Shown piece after piece: positions 42,010 to 51,213 of a DNA stretch of 64,000 nt. Each line of letters begins with the position of its first letter. Positions within the stretch are counted from its first letter, which is position 1. The stretch is from Clostridia bacterium (GTDB taxonomy: Bacteria; Bacillota; Clostridia; Peptostreptococcales; Acidaminobacteraceae). Below the pieces are notes generated by a model. It searched no databases, was not told the DNA's origin, and saw only the letters and a program-made list of their open reading frames with translations. Both the position numbers and the translations under genes were made by a program. The stretch is taken from the NCBI GenBank assembly GCA_014859095.1, contig JACUUV010000001.1, forward strand, positions 124,001-188,000, given 5' to 3'.

Positions 42010-42456
42010 ATGTCAATCACTATAGAACAAATCGATCAAATCATGGATCGAACAAAAGTGAGTTACAAAGAAGCAAAAGAAATGCTTGAAAAACATGGAG
42101 GTGACGTACTGGAAGCCATCATCGAAATCGAGAATAAAAATGAGGCTCCTGTAGAAAAAGAGCATGCGATCAAAAAAGAGACCGTCAATGAATGGAAAGG
42201 AAAATTCAAATGGGCACTGAAGCAATTCGGAAAGCTGATCCAAAAATCACTACTGATCAAAATCGTATGGAAAAAACAAGATCAGTTCCTTTTTGAACTT
42301 CCCTTGTTGGTCGTTTTGATCATCACCTTCTGGATGATGCCATTTTCATTGATTGCTATTGTCCTTCCATTCTTCTTCGGTATTAAAATGATGTTCAAGC
42401 GTGAAAGTGGTCATGAAACCGACATCGCAAGCTGGATCAAAAAGAAGACAGAATAA
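42010..42456 (+). CDS. DUF4342 protein with UBA-like N terminus, copy 1
   Basis: 148 residues. The N-terminal 40 residues, ITIEQIDQIMDRTKVSYKEA then MLEKHGGDVLEAIIEIE, are a UBA/NAC-like three-helix motif. A charged linker follows, then a membrane-proximal DUF4342 part with two hydrophobic stretches (LLVVLIITFWMMPFSLI and VLPFFFGIKMM). Family function is unknown. It is a paralogue of the next gene, with related upstream sequences, and stands before a two-component system. Confidence 0.8.
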   Translation: MSITIEQIDQIMDRTKVSYKEAKEMLEKHGGDVLEAIIEIENKNEAPVEKEHAIKKETVNEWKGKFKWALKQFGKLIQKSLLIKIVWKKQDQFLFELPLLVVLIITFWMMPFSLIAIVLPFFFGIKMMFKRESGHETDIASWIKKKTE

Positions 42457-42546
42457 TTTCTATCCAAATTTTAACCATTCTTTGGTTGTGCATTAAGGTT
42501 AATATTTTATAATCGAACTATAATAAAAATTAAAGGAGGCATTCAT

Positions 42547-43041
42547 ATGTCAGTAAGTTTGGAAAAAATCGATATGCTCATGGAAAGGGCTAACATAAGT
42601 TACAAAGAAGCTAAAGAGGCCCTTGAGCGAAATGATGGAGATATGGTTGAGGCACTTATAGAACTCGAAGCATCCAACAAGACAGGAAAAGCAAAACTTC
42701 AATCCAAATCAGTTAATGTACATGTGCAATCCAGAAAAGGCACCCCACACAAATCAGACACAGATTTCTTTGAAGATGTCAAAAAGTTTTTCGAAAAAAT
42801 GCATAAGACAAGCTTCATCATCGGAAAAAAAGGACATCGAGTTCTCGATATTCCTTTAACCATTGCAGGTCTGATTGTACTTTTCACAATGCCGGTCTCC
42901 CTGTTCCTCTTGATTCTCCCATACCTATTCGGATATAAAATCCTCATATTGGATCCGGACGGCAAGAAGATGAAGGTTGAAGACGCTTTTGATTTTGGCA
43001 ATGCGCCAAAAGAAGAAAAAGAAGAAGATCGAATGAGATAA
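42547..43041 (+). CDS. DUF4342 protein with UBA-like N terminus, copy 2
   Basis: 164 residues, similar to copy 1: VSLEKIDMLMERANISYKEA at the N terminus, DGDMVEALIELE, a longer basic linker, then LTIAGLIVLFTMPVSLFL and LILPYLFGYKIL. The C-terminal tail is acidic (KEEKEEDR). AGGAGG precedes the ATG and a long terminator follows, so it is transcribed separately from, or together with, copy 1 but not with the response regulator. Function unknown. Confidence 0.8.
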   Translation: MSVSLEKIDMLMERANISYKEAKEALERNDGDMVEALIELEASNKTGKAKLQSKSVNVHVQSRKGTPHKSDTDFFEDVKKFFEKMHKTSFIIGKKGHRVLDIPLTIAGLIVLFTMPVSLFLLILPYLFGYKILILDPDGKKMKVEDAFDFGNAPKEEKEEDRMR

Positions 43042-43059
43042 GAAATCCTTCACTCCCAA

Positions 43060-43101
43060 AAACCCAGACGTCTGAGATATGACATTCAAACGTCTGGGTT
43101 T
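43060..43101 (+). terminator. terminator after the second DUF4342 gene
   Basis: AAACCCAGACGT and ACGTCTGGGTTT, a perfect 12-bp stem with an 18-base loop. It has only a short T tract but is bidirectionally T/A-flanked. Confidence 0.75.
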
Positions 43102-43171
43102 GCTTTGCATTCACACACACAAAATGCTATATTAAAATATATATGATATCGATTACAAATGGAGGTTCCAA

Positions 43172-43861
43172 ATGCAAAAAATCTTGATTGTCGAGGATGA
43201 TGTCAAAATCGCACGTTTTATTGAACTTGAACTCAAGCATGAAGGATTTTCTGTCGATTCCGCCCACGATGGCAGGGTCGGACTCGACAAGGCACTTGAA
43301 GGTGAATTTGATCTGGTCATTCTTGACATTATGCTACCCGGGCTCAATGGTATGGAAGTCTGTAGACGTCTAAGATTGAACTCGGATATTCCAGTCATCA
43401 TGCTTACAGCTAAAGATGACACAATGGACAAAGTCATGGGACTGGATTTCGGTGCGGATGATTATATGACCAAACCCTTCGCCATTGAGGAATTGCTCGC
43501 AAGGATTCGCCGAATATTCAGGAAAAATGCTTCACAGCCTCAAACACCGACCAATATTTTCATCTCGGGAAGACTCAAGATCGACTACAATCAATACACG
43601 GCATCTTATGATGGCAAGTCGGTGGAGCTCACAAAGACTGAGTTCGATTTGCTCCATTATCTCGCCGAAAACAGAAATATCGCTCTTTCCAGAGAACAGA
43701 TTCTGGATAAGGTCTGGGGATATGATTACTTCGGTGAAACCAAAATTGTAGATGTCTACATAAGATATTTGAGAAGTAAGATCGACGATTGTTTCAGCAC
43801 CAAATTCATTCACACCGTCAGAGGGGTAGGTTACTTATTCAAAGATGAAGATCATAAGTAA
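43172..43861 (+). CDS. OmpR/PhoB-family response regulator
   Basis: 229 residues. Receiver domain with ILIVEDD (acid pocket), DLVILDIMLPG (phospho-Asp), MLTAKDD and TKPFAIEEL (Lys); then a winged-helix Trans_reg_C domain (VELTKTEFDLLHYL...YIRYLRSKIDD...IHTVRGVGYLF). ATGGAGG precedes the ATG. Overlaps the histidine kinase gene by 17 bp. Confidence 0.95.
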   Translation: MQKILIVEDDVKIARFIELELKHEGFSVDSAHDGRVGLDKALEGEFDLVILDIMLPGLNGMEVCRRLRLNSDIPVIMLTAKDDTMDKVMGLDFGADDYMTKPFAIEELLARIRRIFRKNASQPQTPTNIFISGRLKIDYNQYTASYDGKSVELTKTEFDLLHYLAENRNIALSREQILDKVWGYDYFGETKIVDVYIRYLRSKIDDCFSTKFIHTVRGVGYLFKDEDHK

Positions 43862-45500
43862 AGACACGGAAGAAATGCAACAAGCTGTAAAAACACCTCC
43901 CCCACGCAAAAGAAAAACCGGGGATGGTGACACATCGGGACGTTCTGTTGTAAAACCTTCCACTTCCAGTAAGACAGAACAACGCAAGGCTCATCTGGAA
44001 AAGGAAAAACGTCGCCGGGAACAAATCAAAAATAAAAAAGTGGCTCCCGTCACTTCTGAAAAAAAGATTGAAAACAGCGAACCCACCTATTTCGAGACAA
44101 TGATAGAAAAGTTCGTTTCTTTGTTGCGCTTCAACATCACGTTCAAACTAACGCTCGGTTACACACTGCGTCTTATTTTTTTGATTGTGTTCCTGTTTGT
44201 GGTGGTGTATGGTTCGTTTTCATTTTATCTATATTTCACCGCACAAAATGAAATGGATTCCAGTTACGCTTTGGTAAATAGCACATTGACCGAAACGGGA
44301 ACTTACGAGAATGAGGGTCTTGAGAGATATTTGAATTCAGAAGCTTTGGAATTTTATGTTTACAACCAGAACAAGGATCTTGTTTTTTACAACTCAGACA
44401 CGCCTCTCACTTATGAAGAATCCATCCAATTCTATGAGTACGATTTCAGGGATTTTCCAAGGTTTCCTGATTTGATTCGCTTTGGAACCTATATCGACAT
44501 TCAAACCGAACCCGTGTATTTCTCAATCCAGAAAAAGATGGAACCCCTGCAAAACATCATTGAATCCACTTTTCCAATAGGTTTTGTGCTCTGTTTTGTG
44601 CTGATTATATCCTCTATAGCTTCAGCTTCCAAAATGGCCAACAAACATCTGAAACCGATCCACACCATGACGGAACAAGTGAAGGATATGTCGGCTAACA
44701 ATTTGAGCACACGCCTCAACGTCAGCGGCACCAAAGATGAACTCAAGGATCTGTCCCATACGTTCAATAAAATGTTGGATGACATCCAGAAGAGTTATGA
44801 GCGTGAAAAACAATTTGTTTCTGACGCTTCGCACGAACTCAGAACACCTATTGCAGTCATAAAAGGTTATGCTGGTATGCTTAACCGATGGGGCAAAGAC
44901 GATCCTGAAATTCTCAATGAAAGCATTCAGGCTATTTTAGGTGAAACCGACAATATGCACAGTTTGGTCGAAAGTCTGTTGTTCATCGCGCGAAATGACA
45001 AAGGCACTCTTAAAATGGATATGGATCACTTCAATCTCTCCGAACTCATTTGTGAAATCGTCAAAGAAACTAAAATGATTGATACGCAACATAAGATCAT
45101 TGAGGCTATTGAAGAAAACGTCCCATTTTATGGTTCAATGGACAAATTGAAGCAAGCTCTGAGGATATTTGTTGACAACAGCATCAAATATACGCCAGAT
45201 GACGGTGAAATCAGTATAGTGCTCAGAACATCAGAAAAACATAACATCATTATCATATCTGACAATGGCATAGGTATTTCCAAAGAAGATTTGCCACACA
45301 TTTTCGACCGTTTTTATCGTGCAGACAAATCAAGAACAAAAATGAAAGAAAACCAGCACGGAGGCACTGGTTTAGGTCTATCCATAGCAAAAATAATCAT
45401 TGAGCAGCATCGCGGACGCATCCAAGTGGATAGCGCGCTCAATGAAGGTACCAAATTCACACTTCTTATTCCAAAGCCTGAAGAGGCACCTCAGATATAG
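43845..45500 (+). CDS. sensor histidine kinase (HAMP, HisKA, HATPase)
   Basis: 551 residues. An unusually long basic cytoplasmic N terminus (about 85 residues, PPPRKRK and KEKRRREQIKNKK), two membrane helices (near 105-125 and 235-255) bounding a sensor loop of about 110 residues, a HAMP segment, HisKA with SDASHELRTPIAVIKGY (phospho-His) and an ATPase domain (DNSIKYTPDDGEI, DNGIGISKEDL, GGTGLGLSIAK). The basic N-terminal tail before the first helix is not typical. Alternative starts further in are possible. The terminator sits inside the convergent gene. Confidence 0.93.
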   Translation: MKIISKDTEEMQQAVKTPPPRKRKTGDGDTSGRSVVKPSTSSKTEQRKAHLEKEKRRREQIKNKKVAPVTSEKKIENSEPTYFETMIEKFVSLLRFNITFKLTLGYTLRLIFLIVFLFVVVYGSFSFYLYFTAQNEMDSSYALVNSTLTETGTYENEGLERYLNSEALEFYVYNQNKDLVFYNSDTPLTYEESIQFYEYDFRDFPRFPDLIRFGTYIDIQTEPVYFSIQKKMEPLQNIIESTFPIGFVLCFVLIISSIASASKMANKHLKPIHTMTEQVKDMSANNLSTRLNVSGTKDELKDLSHTFNKMLDDIQKSYEREKQFVSDASHELRTPIAVIKGYAGMLNRWGKDDPEILNESIQAILGETDNMHSLVESLLFIARNDKGTLKMDMDHFNLSELICEIVKETKMIDTQHKIIEAIEENVPFYGSMDKLKQALRIFVDNSIKYTPDDGEISIVLRTSEKHNIIIISDNGIGISKEDLPHIFDRFYRADKSRTKMKENQHGGTGLGLSIAKIIIEQHRGRIQVDSALNEGTKFTLLIPKPEEAPQI

Positions 45501-46152
45501 TGGAAATTGTCTCTATATCAAAAGGGGTGCCTTTTTTTATTTGATCATGAACCGCAAGACCAAATTTTAAACATTGGTCGGTATACTCGCCTTTATCAAA
45601 AGCATAGATAAAACCACACATGAAAATTCCAAGATCATAGGAATTCCAATCCAGATTTCCGACTTCAAGTTTATAATCAAGGGCATCAATTCCTCGCTCA
45701 TAATAATGAATCAATCCGTCAGGTTTGAGAGTCACACACATTTTGCTCGCACTTTCATCGAAGTCACGTGACATGCCAATCCTAAAGGTATAGTCACATT
45801 GGTCAGCAAAATTTGAATCTGATTCTGAATCAATGGCACACCAGACATCTCTCCCATAAACTTTTGCGAAATCCAGTGCAGGCAAAATGGAAGCATTGGT
45901 TTTGACAATGATGTTTTGATGGATCTTCAATTCTTTCCCAAGTCTTACCCAGTCGATCTGTTCAGAAATCTCACCATAGGATACGATTCTATTATCATTC
46001 AACCAAGTTCTAAGTTTTTCAATTTCATCCATATCAGGAGCAGTGAAATGAACAGTGACATTATAGCCCATCTTTCTGAGAAGCAAAGCTTCTATATTCA
46101 TTTCTTCTCTTGGACCTGCTGAAGTTCCCCCGATGATCAACACATTTTTCAT
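45466..46152 (-). CDS. degenerate PfkB/ribokinase-like protein
   Basis: 228 residues. VLIIGGTSAGPREEMNIEAL at the N terminus and YDLGIFMCGFIYAFDKGEY near the C terminus recall PfkB sugar kinases (GGxxxN... and GAGDxFxxGF), but the catalytic GxGD motif is replaced by sequences such as SYDLGI. It is also shorter than the usual 300 residues. It is probably a non-catalytic or very divergent relative; I would not name a substrate. The last 35 bases overlap the 3' end of the convergent kinase gene. Downstream gene of the addBA-cysQ-hutD operon. Confidence 0.5.
   Translation of the reverse strand: MKNVLIIGGTSAGPREEMNIEALLLRKMGYNVTVHFTAPDMDEIEKLRTWLNDNRIVSYGEISEQIDWVRLGKELKIHQNIIVKTNASILPALDFAKVYGRDVWCAIDSESDSNFADQCDYTFRIGMSRDFDESASKMCVTLKPDGLIHYYERGIDALDYKLEVGNLDWNSYDLGIFMCGFIYAFDKGEYTDQCLKFGLAVHDQIKKGTPFDIETISTISEVPLQALE
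45484..45538 (+). terminator. terminator of the two-component operon, inside a convergent gene
   Basis: AGGCACC (45484-45490) pairs with GGTGCCT (45526-45532), enclosing GATATAG / CTATATC; seven T residues follow. It lies within the coding sequence of the PfkB-like gene on the other strand. Confidence 0.75.
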
Positions 46153-46178
46153 AGCCGTTCCTTTCTCTAATGTTCATT

Positions 46179-46823
46179 TTAGTTATTATATGAAACAACT
46201 GTTAAAATTATGTTCACGCTATCCGAATCTTCATTGATCAATACCAAATCCATAGCATCCTCAATCTCTTTGGTATTCATATGAATCAACATCATTTCAG
46301 ACGAATTTATGGATTCATTATCCAAAATACAGGTACCGTCATAGGAATAGATTCCAATGGTGACTCTTGAATGTTGCCTGGACAGTCTGCTGTCAAAAGC
46401 TTCATTGAAGATCTGAGATAATTTCTTGGGTTCATATCGCATCAACTTGGAATGTTTGATCAAACCGTGTACACCCTCTTTGAACATCAAGTTGAAATCA
46501 GTAGCCTTTCCTAAACAGATTGTATCCCAATCGCCTCTAAAACCATGTGATTGAAATGGTTTAAGTGTGATCTCAAATATGGACCTCAAATTGTTGGAAT
46601 GTTTTAATTTCATCTGTGAATCCAGAGGCATGATCCATCGTTTCACTCCACTCAAAGCTGTGAAATTCGATGTGTCCTCTGTGACCGTAGCTGTACTCAC
46701 ACGCCATGTGAACTCGCGTTTGTCAAAGTCCGCATATTCAGGATAAAGATAAATCTCAGAACTTTCACCTGAAGCCCACATTGTTTTCTTTTGCATTTCT
46801 TTGGAAATTTTTTGTAATCTCAT
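46179..46823 (-). CDS. HutD/Ves-family protein
   Basis: About 214 residues. FTWRVSTATVTEDTSNFTAL with SGVKRWIM is the signature region of the HutD family (WRVSxAxV), a cupin-like fold whose function is not established. GGAGG precedes the ATG at 46823 with five-base spacing; the frame is open to a TTG at 46847, overlapping cysQ. It is in the operon addB-addA-cysQ-hutD. HutD genes usually accompany histidine use in other bacteria; none is present here. Confidence 0.78.
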   Translation of the reverse strand: MRLQKISKEMQKKTMWASGESSEIYLYPEYADFDKREFTWRVSTATVTEDTSNFTALSGVKRWIMPLDSQMKLKHSNNLRSIFEITLKPFQSHGFRGDWDTICLGKATDFNLMFKEGVHGLIKHSKLMRYEPKKLSQIFNEAFDSRLSRQHSRVTIGIYSYDGTCILDNESINSSEMMLIHMNTKEIEDAMDLVLINEDSDSVNIILTVVSYNN

Positions 46824-46843
46824 CATTTCCTCCAGGCTTAACG

Positions 46844-47635
46844 TCAAATCTTGCTTAAATCCATTTTATTGTTCCAATTGTTCAGAATATAAAATCCTTT
46901 GTTGAGTTTGTCATGCTCCAAATAATCGATATCACGGTCATCCAATCGCCTCAGGAGGCCTCCAGCCTCCTTGACGATGCATTCCATGGCACAGGTGTCC
47001 CATTTCATGGACAATCCAAAATTATAATAGACATCATAAGACCCTTCCGCAATCAGACAGCCTTTGATTGAACTCCCCATTTCAGTGACACTGAGTATGA
47101 CATCCGCATTGTGGCTGAGAAATTTCTGCGTTCTTTTTGAAGGATGCGAGCGGCTGATCAACAAGTGATAAGGTTTTTCACGTTTTGAAACATGCAATTC
47201 AGTGACTTTTTCATCAGAAAGCGCTTTTTTATATGCGCCTTCACCACTCACAGCATAGTAGATTATCTTCTTGACAGGAAGATATACAACTCCAAGAACA
47301 ACCTTTCCCTCCACAATCAGACCGATGTTGACGGCAAACTCACCATTTTTCTTGATGAATTCTTTTGTTCCGTCCAAAGGATCGATTACCCAAAAACGCT
47401 TTTTGTCAAAACGGCTTTCATCATCGATCACTTCTTCTGAAAGCATTCCATCCTCAGGAAACATACTTGCCAAACGCTCTAGAATGATTGTGTTTGATGC
47501 AAAGTCGGCTTCAGTGACCGGAGAAGTATCTTCCTTATAGGCAACGACAAAGTCCTTGTTGTAGATTTCCATAATTTTCTCGCCTGCCGCATATGCGGCA
47601 TTCATTGCACACTGCAGTTCATTTTCAAACATCAT
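46844..47635 (-). CDS. cysQ: 3'(2'),5'-bisphosphate nucleotidase (CysQ, inositol monophosphatase family)
   Basis: 263 residues. DTSPVTEADFASN, SEEVIDDESRF, FWVIDPLDGTKEFIKKNGEF (metal-binding DPLDGT) and KWDTCAMECIV (second Asp motif) are all present. CysQ hydrolyses 3'-phosphoadenosine 5'-phosphate to AMP. No sulphate-assimilation genes are visible nearby. AGGTCGGT precedes the ATG. Nine bp after addA. Confidence 0.88.
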   Translation of the reverse strand: MMFENELQCAMNAAYAAGEKIMEIYNKDFVVAYKEDTSPVTEADFASNTIILERLASMFPEDGMLSEEVIDDESRFDKKRFWVIDPLDGTKEFIKKNGEFAVNIGLIVEGKVVLGVVYLPVKKIIYYAVSGEGAYKKALSDEKVTELHVSKREKPYHLLISRSHPSKRTQKFLSHNADVILSVTEMGSSIKGCLIAEGSYDVYYNFGLSMKWDTCAMECIVKEAGGLLRRLDDRDIDYLEHDKLNKGFYILNNWNNKMDLSKI

Positions 47636-47643
47636 ACCGACCT

Positions 47644-50600
47644 CTATTTCTGGAATGTGAAGAATTGGTCCACGTCAAAATAATACAGATGCATTTCTTT
47701 GACAGGTTTACTTGAAAGTGTTTCAATTGCTTTTTTATAATACTGAAGTTGTATTCCATACTTGGCGGACAAATCAGATAACGATTTTTTACCGACGTGA
47801 TCGGTTTTATAATCGACGAGCACATATCCGTCATCTTCCTCAAAATACAAATCTATGACCCCTTGTACAAGTTGCTCGTCATCCAGCAAAACAAAAGGTC
47901 TCTCTTTGTGGATGTTGATACTTTGCCTTAATCTTATACCCATTTCGGTATTAAGAAAAGAAAGAATTTTTTGTGGCTCCAAATGTTCACATTCTTTTTC
48001 AGACAATGCATTCGATTCTCTTAGATTTTCTATTTCAATTGCAATACTTTCAAGACTATGTTCCGCTCTGAGATCGATGCGTTCAAGCACCTTGTGCGTT
48101 GCTGTGCCTTTCTCCATCGGAGTTAGGGGTTGCTCTGATTTCAGAAACTCCGGAACGGCCGATAAAGCGGGTACGTTATAGACGGAATCATCCATGGATC
48201 TTTTTTTCTCGGAAACAGAGACTTTGAGCGGTTTGAAATTTTTATCGATCTGAGGCAGTTCATATGACAGCCTCCTTTCTATCGCCTCATCCACCTCAAG
48301 TTTTCCGGGATTGGTTTTCTTGATCTTTTCCCAGAACTCATATCGCTTTAATTGGTCCTGCTCGACTTTTCTCTCCGTTTGCACAAGGTTGGATTCAGAT
48401 GTCTTATTGATCGACACCGCACCGCCGGTTCCAAAAGCGGGCATGAGCCAATCCACAAATCCACCTGATGAATAAAGACCATAGTAGTTGATGTCCCTCT
48501 CCCAAGCGCTGGATTTGGCATTGAGATCGTTCACCGTTGCAAATAGAATCATTCGGTCAACGGCTCTCGTCAGTCCAACATAGAGCACGCGCATTTCCTC
48601 TGACAACGTCTCTCTTTTCATTTCTTCTTTCAAAACAAACTGAGGCAATGATTTGGACTTGACTCTTAGATCCAAATCCACATGTGAAAGCCCCACTCCC
48701 AGATTCTTATGCAAAATAAGATCACCATAGGTGTCCATCATATTGAATTTTCTCCCCAATCCACTTATGATGACGACTGGAAATTCAAGACCTTTGGATT
48801 TATGGATGCTCATAAGCCTTACGACATCCTCTTCCTCGCCTATACTGCTTGCGACACCCATATCGCCACTGGTCGATGTCATTTGATCGATGAAAGTTAT
48901 GAAATGGGATAGCGTGAACAATCTTGAGTTTTTAAGATCCGTCGCCCGATCCACAAGCAATTTCAAATTGGCTTGTCTGGCCACTCCACCTGGCATTGCT
49001 ATGACATAGTTGTAATAACCCGAAGTTTGCATCACATCCCATATCATCTCATCCAACGGAAGATAACGTGTTTTCTCACGCCAATCCTCCAATTGCTTTA
49101 AAAATGTTTCAAGTCTTTTTTTGGATTTGAACTCAATGCTTGATTCTTCCACTATTTTTTTGCATTTGTAGTAGTAGAAATGAGTATCTACTGTCAAAAT
49201 TTTTAGATTTGCGATTTCCTCAACGTCAAGTCCGACCACCGGTGATCTTAAGACGGTCAACAATGGAAGGTCTTGCAAAGGGTTGTCTATGATTTTTAAA
49301 AGCTCTACCAGCATTTTGATTTCCAGTGCGTCAAAATAACCGGTCTGACTGTCTGCGTAAAGGGGTACGCCCTCTTCCATGAAAACATGTTCAAAAGTTG
49401 GTGTCCATGATTTTGAACTTCTGAGAAGCACTACGATGTCTTTGTACCGACAGCCCCTTAACACCTTTTCTTTTGGAAAATATAAGTTTGTTCCTATCAA
49501 GGTTTTGATTCTACCCGCAATAGCCCTAGCTTCGAGTTCGTCAGTTCTTAGTTCGGTCTCCACATCATCCTCAGGTTCTTCATCCAATCGTTTTTTGGAT
49601 AGGATATTGACTTCGACATAGGGTCCGCCGGTTTCCTCGAAATGCATTTTACCATATAATTTTGCGGTGTGGTCGTACGTCACATCCCCCAGTTTTTCGG
49701 ACATGATTTGCTCAAACACCGTGTTGACCTGGTCGAGAATATCCGTCCTCGTTCTGAAATTGTTTTTCAAATCTATTCGAACGAACTGTTCGGATGCCTT
49801 TTGAGCCAATTTCAAATTGAGCGTTTCGATAGCCAAGTTGGAATCTTCGATGTCTTCAATCAACTCATCAAAGTGTGTATACGTTTTATACTTTTCTATA
49901 AAAAGTTCTGGATCTGCGAGACGGAACTTGTATATGCTCTGTTTCACATCACCGACCATGAAAAGATTGTTCTTGCGTTTGATCCTATTAATGATGGTTT
50001 CCTGTATGGCACTGGAATCCTGGTATTCATCCACGAATATATAATCCATTTTGTCCCTGTAGACCTCACAGATGCGCGAGTCCTCGAGGATCTTGATTGC
50101 AAAATGCTCAAGGTCGTTGAAGTCCATTAGATTTTTTGACCGTTTCAATTGGCTGAATCTTTCCTCAAACGCCAATGTCAACCGACATAATTCTTTCAAC
50201 ATTTCTGAAAGTGCAGGCATTTCAGCTTCGTATCGGTCCACTTCCTTATAGTCAAAGAATTTTTTCATGCTCTCAAAAATCTGTTTTTTTACCATTTTGT
50301 CTCTTATGACATCTTTGACTTCTATGATCAACGCCTCATCATAAAACTCTCTTTCATTTTTCTTGATGGAAGCTATTCGATCAAATTTCGATCCTGCCAT
50401 GGTCATCCCAAGAGCTTTCAGACCAATCTCAGCGCTCTCCGCAAGTCTTTCGAACATTTGGATATCCGAGCTGAAAGTAGGAATATAGGGTTCTGGACCG
50501 CCTGGTTCGTTACATAGTTCAGATGCCTTTTGAAGGAGTTGGATAGCTCCTTCGATTTTGTCCGATATCTGATCCAGCAAAATTTTCTCCCACAGCATTC

Positions 50601-51213
50601 TTAATGGATGGTCTGGTTTCGAGTAAGCGTCCATTTGGTATTCCAACCATTTGACAGGATAAGGTTGACTTAGGATGAAACCATAAAGTTGCTTGATCAT
50701 CAGTCTCAGTTTTTCATCATTACGATTTCCTGAAAAAGCTTCAACAAGATTTTCAAATTCCTCGGTGGGACCTTCATAAGAAGCTTCAAGAACTTCATCC
50801 AAAGCCTGTTCAATCAAAATAAGTCTGTCGGTGTCTCTGATCAGCCTGAAATTTGGATCTATATCCACACTTTGAAAATGATTGCGTATGATGTCCAGAC
50901 AAAAAGCATGAAAAGTTTTGATATTTGCCCTGTTTAGCAGCTTGATCTGTTCATGCAAGGCGCTCCCATCAGCTTCATGGGTCTCAATTGCCTCGGCAAG
51001 GGCCTCTTCAATTCGGCTGCGCATTTCTCCTGCTGCGGCATTTGTATAGGTCACCACGAGCATTCTGTCCACTTGAGTCTCTTTACTCAGGATCAATTGG
51101 GTGATGCGCTCCACAAGTACGGCCGTTTTTCCCGAACCGGCAGCTGCTGACACAAGAATATTCGTATTTCTCAAATCTATGGCCGCACGCTGTTCAAGTG
51201 TCCAATTAGCCAT
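47644..51213 (-). CDS. addA: ATP-dependent helicase/nuclease subunit A
   Basis: 1189 residues; the ATG at 51213 has GGAGG five bases upstream. UvrD-type helicase: VSAAAGSGKTAVLVER (Walker A), FVDEYQDSSAIQE (motif II), SIHKSKGLEFPVVI and VLYVGLTRAVDRMI; C-terminal RecB-like nuclease with VQGVIDLYF and YVLVDYKTDHV (catalytic Asp, Lys). With AddB it processes broken ends and makes 3' overhangs at Chi sites. Overlaps addB by 8 bp. Confidence 0.95.
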   Translation of the reverse strand: MANWTLEQRAAIDLRNTNILVSAAAGSGKTAVLVERITQLILSKETQVDRMLVVTYTNAAAGEMRSRIEEALAEAIETHEADGSALHEQIKLLNRANIKTFHAFCLDIIRNHFQSVDIDPNFRLIRDTDRLILIEQALDEVLEASYEGPTEEFENLVEAFSGNRNDEKLRLMIKQLYGFILSQPYPVKWLEYQMDAYSKPDHPLRMLWEKILLDQISDKIEGAIQLLQKASELCNEPGGPEPYIPTFSSDIQMFERLAESAEIGLKALGMTMAGSKFDRIASIKKNEREFYDEALIIEVKDVIRDKMVKKQIFESMKKFFDYKEVDRYEAEMPALSEMLKELCRLTLAFEERFSQLKRSKNLMDFNDLEHFAIKILEDSRICEVYRDKMDYIFVDEYQDSSAIQETIINRIKRKNNLFMVGDVKQSIYKFRLADPELFIEKYKTYTHFDELIEDIEDSNLAIETLNLKLAQKASEQFVRIDLKNNFRTRTDILDQVNTVFEQIMSEKLGDVTYDHTAKLYGKMHFEETGGPYVEVNILSKKRLDEEPEDDVETELRTDELEARAIAGRIKTLIGTNLYFPKEKVLRGCRYKDIVVLLRSSKSWTPTFEHVFMEEGVPLYADSQTGYFDALEIKMLVELLKIIDNPLQDLPLLTVLRSPVVGLDVEEIANLKILTVDTHFYYYKCKKIVEESSIEFKSKKRLETFLKQLEDWREKTRYLPLDEMIWDVMQTSGYYNYVIAMPGGVARQANLKLLVDRATDLKNSRLFTLSHFITFIDQMTSTSGDMGVASSIGEEEDVVRLMSIHKSKGLEFPVVIISGLGRKFNMMDTYGDLILHKNLGVGLSHVDLDLRVKSKSLPQFVLKEEMKRETLSEEMRVLYVGLTRAVDRMILFATVNDLNAKSSAWERDINYYGLYSSGGFVDWLMPAFGTGGAVSINKTSESNLVQTERKVEQDQLKRYEFWEKIKKTNPGKLEVDEAIERRLSYELPQIDKNFKPLKVSVSEKKRSMDDSVYNVPALSAVPEFLKSEQPLTPMEKGTATHKVLERIDLRAEHSLESIAIEIENLRESNALSEKECEHLEPQKILSFLNTEMGIRLRQSINIHKERPFVLLDDEQLVQGVIDLYFEEDDGYVLVDYKTDHVGKKSLSDLSAKYGIQLQYYKKAIETLSSKPVKEMHLYYFDVDQFFTFQK

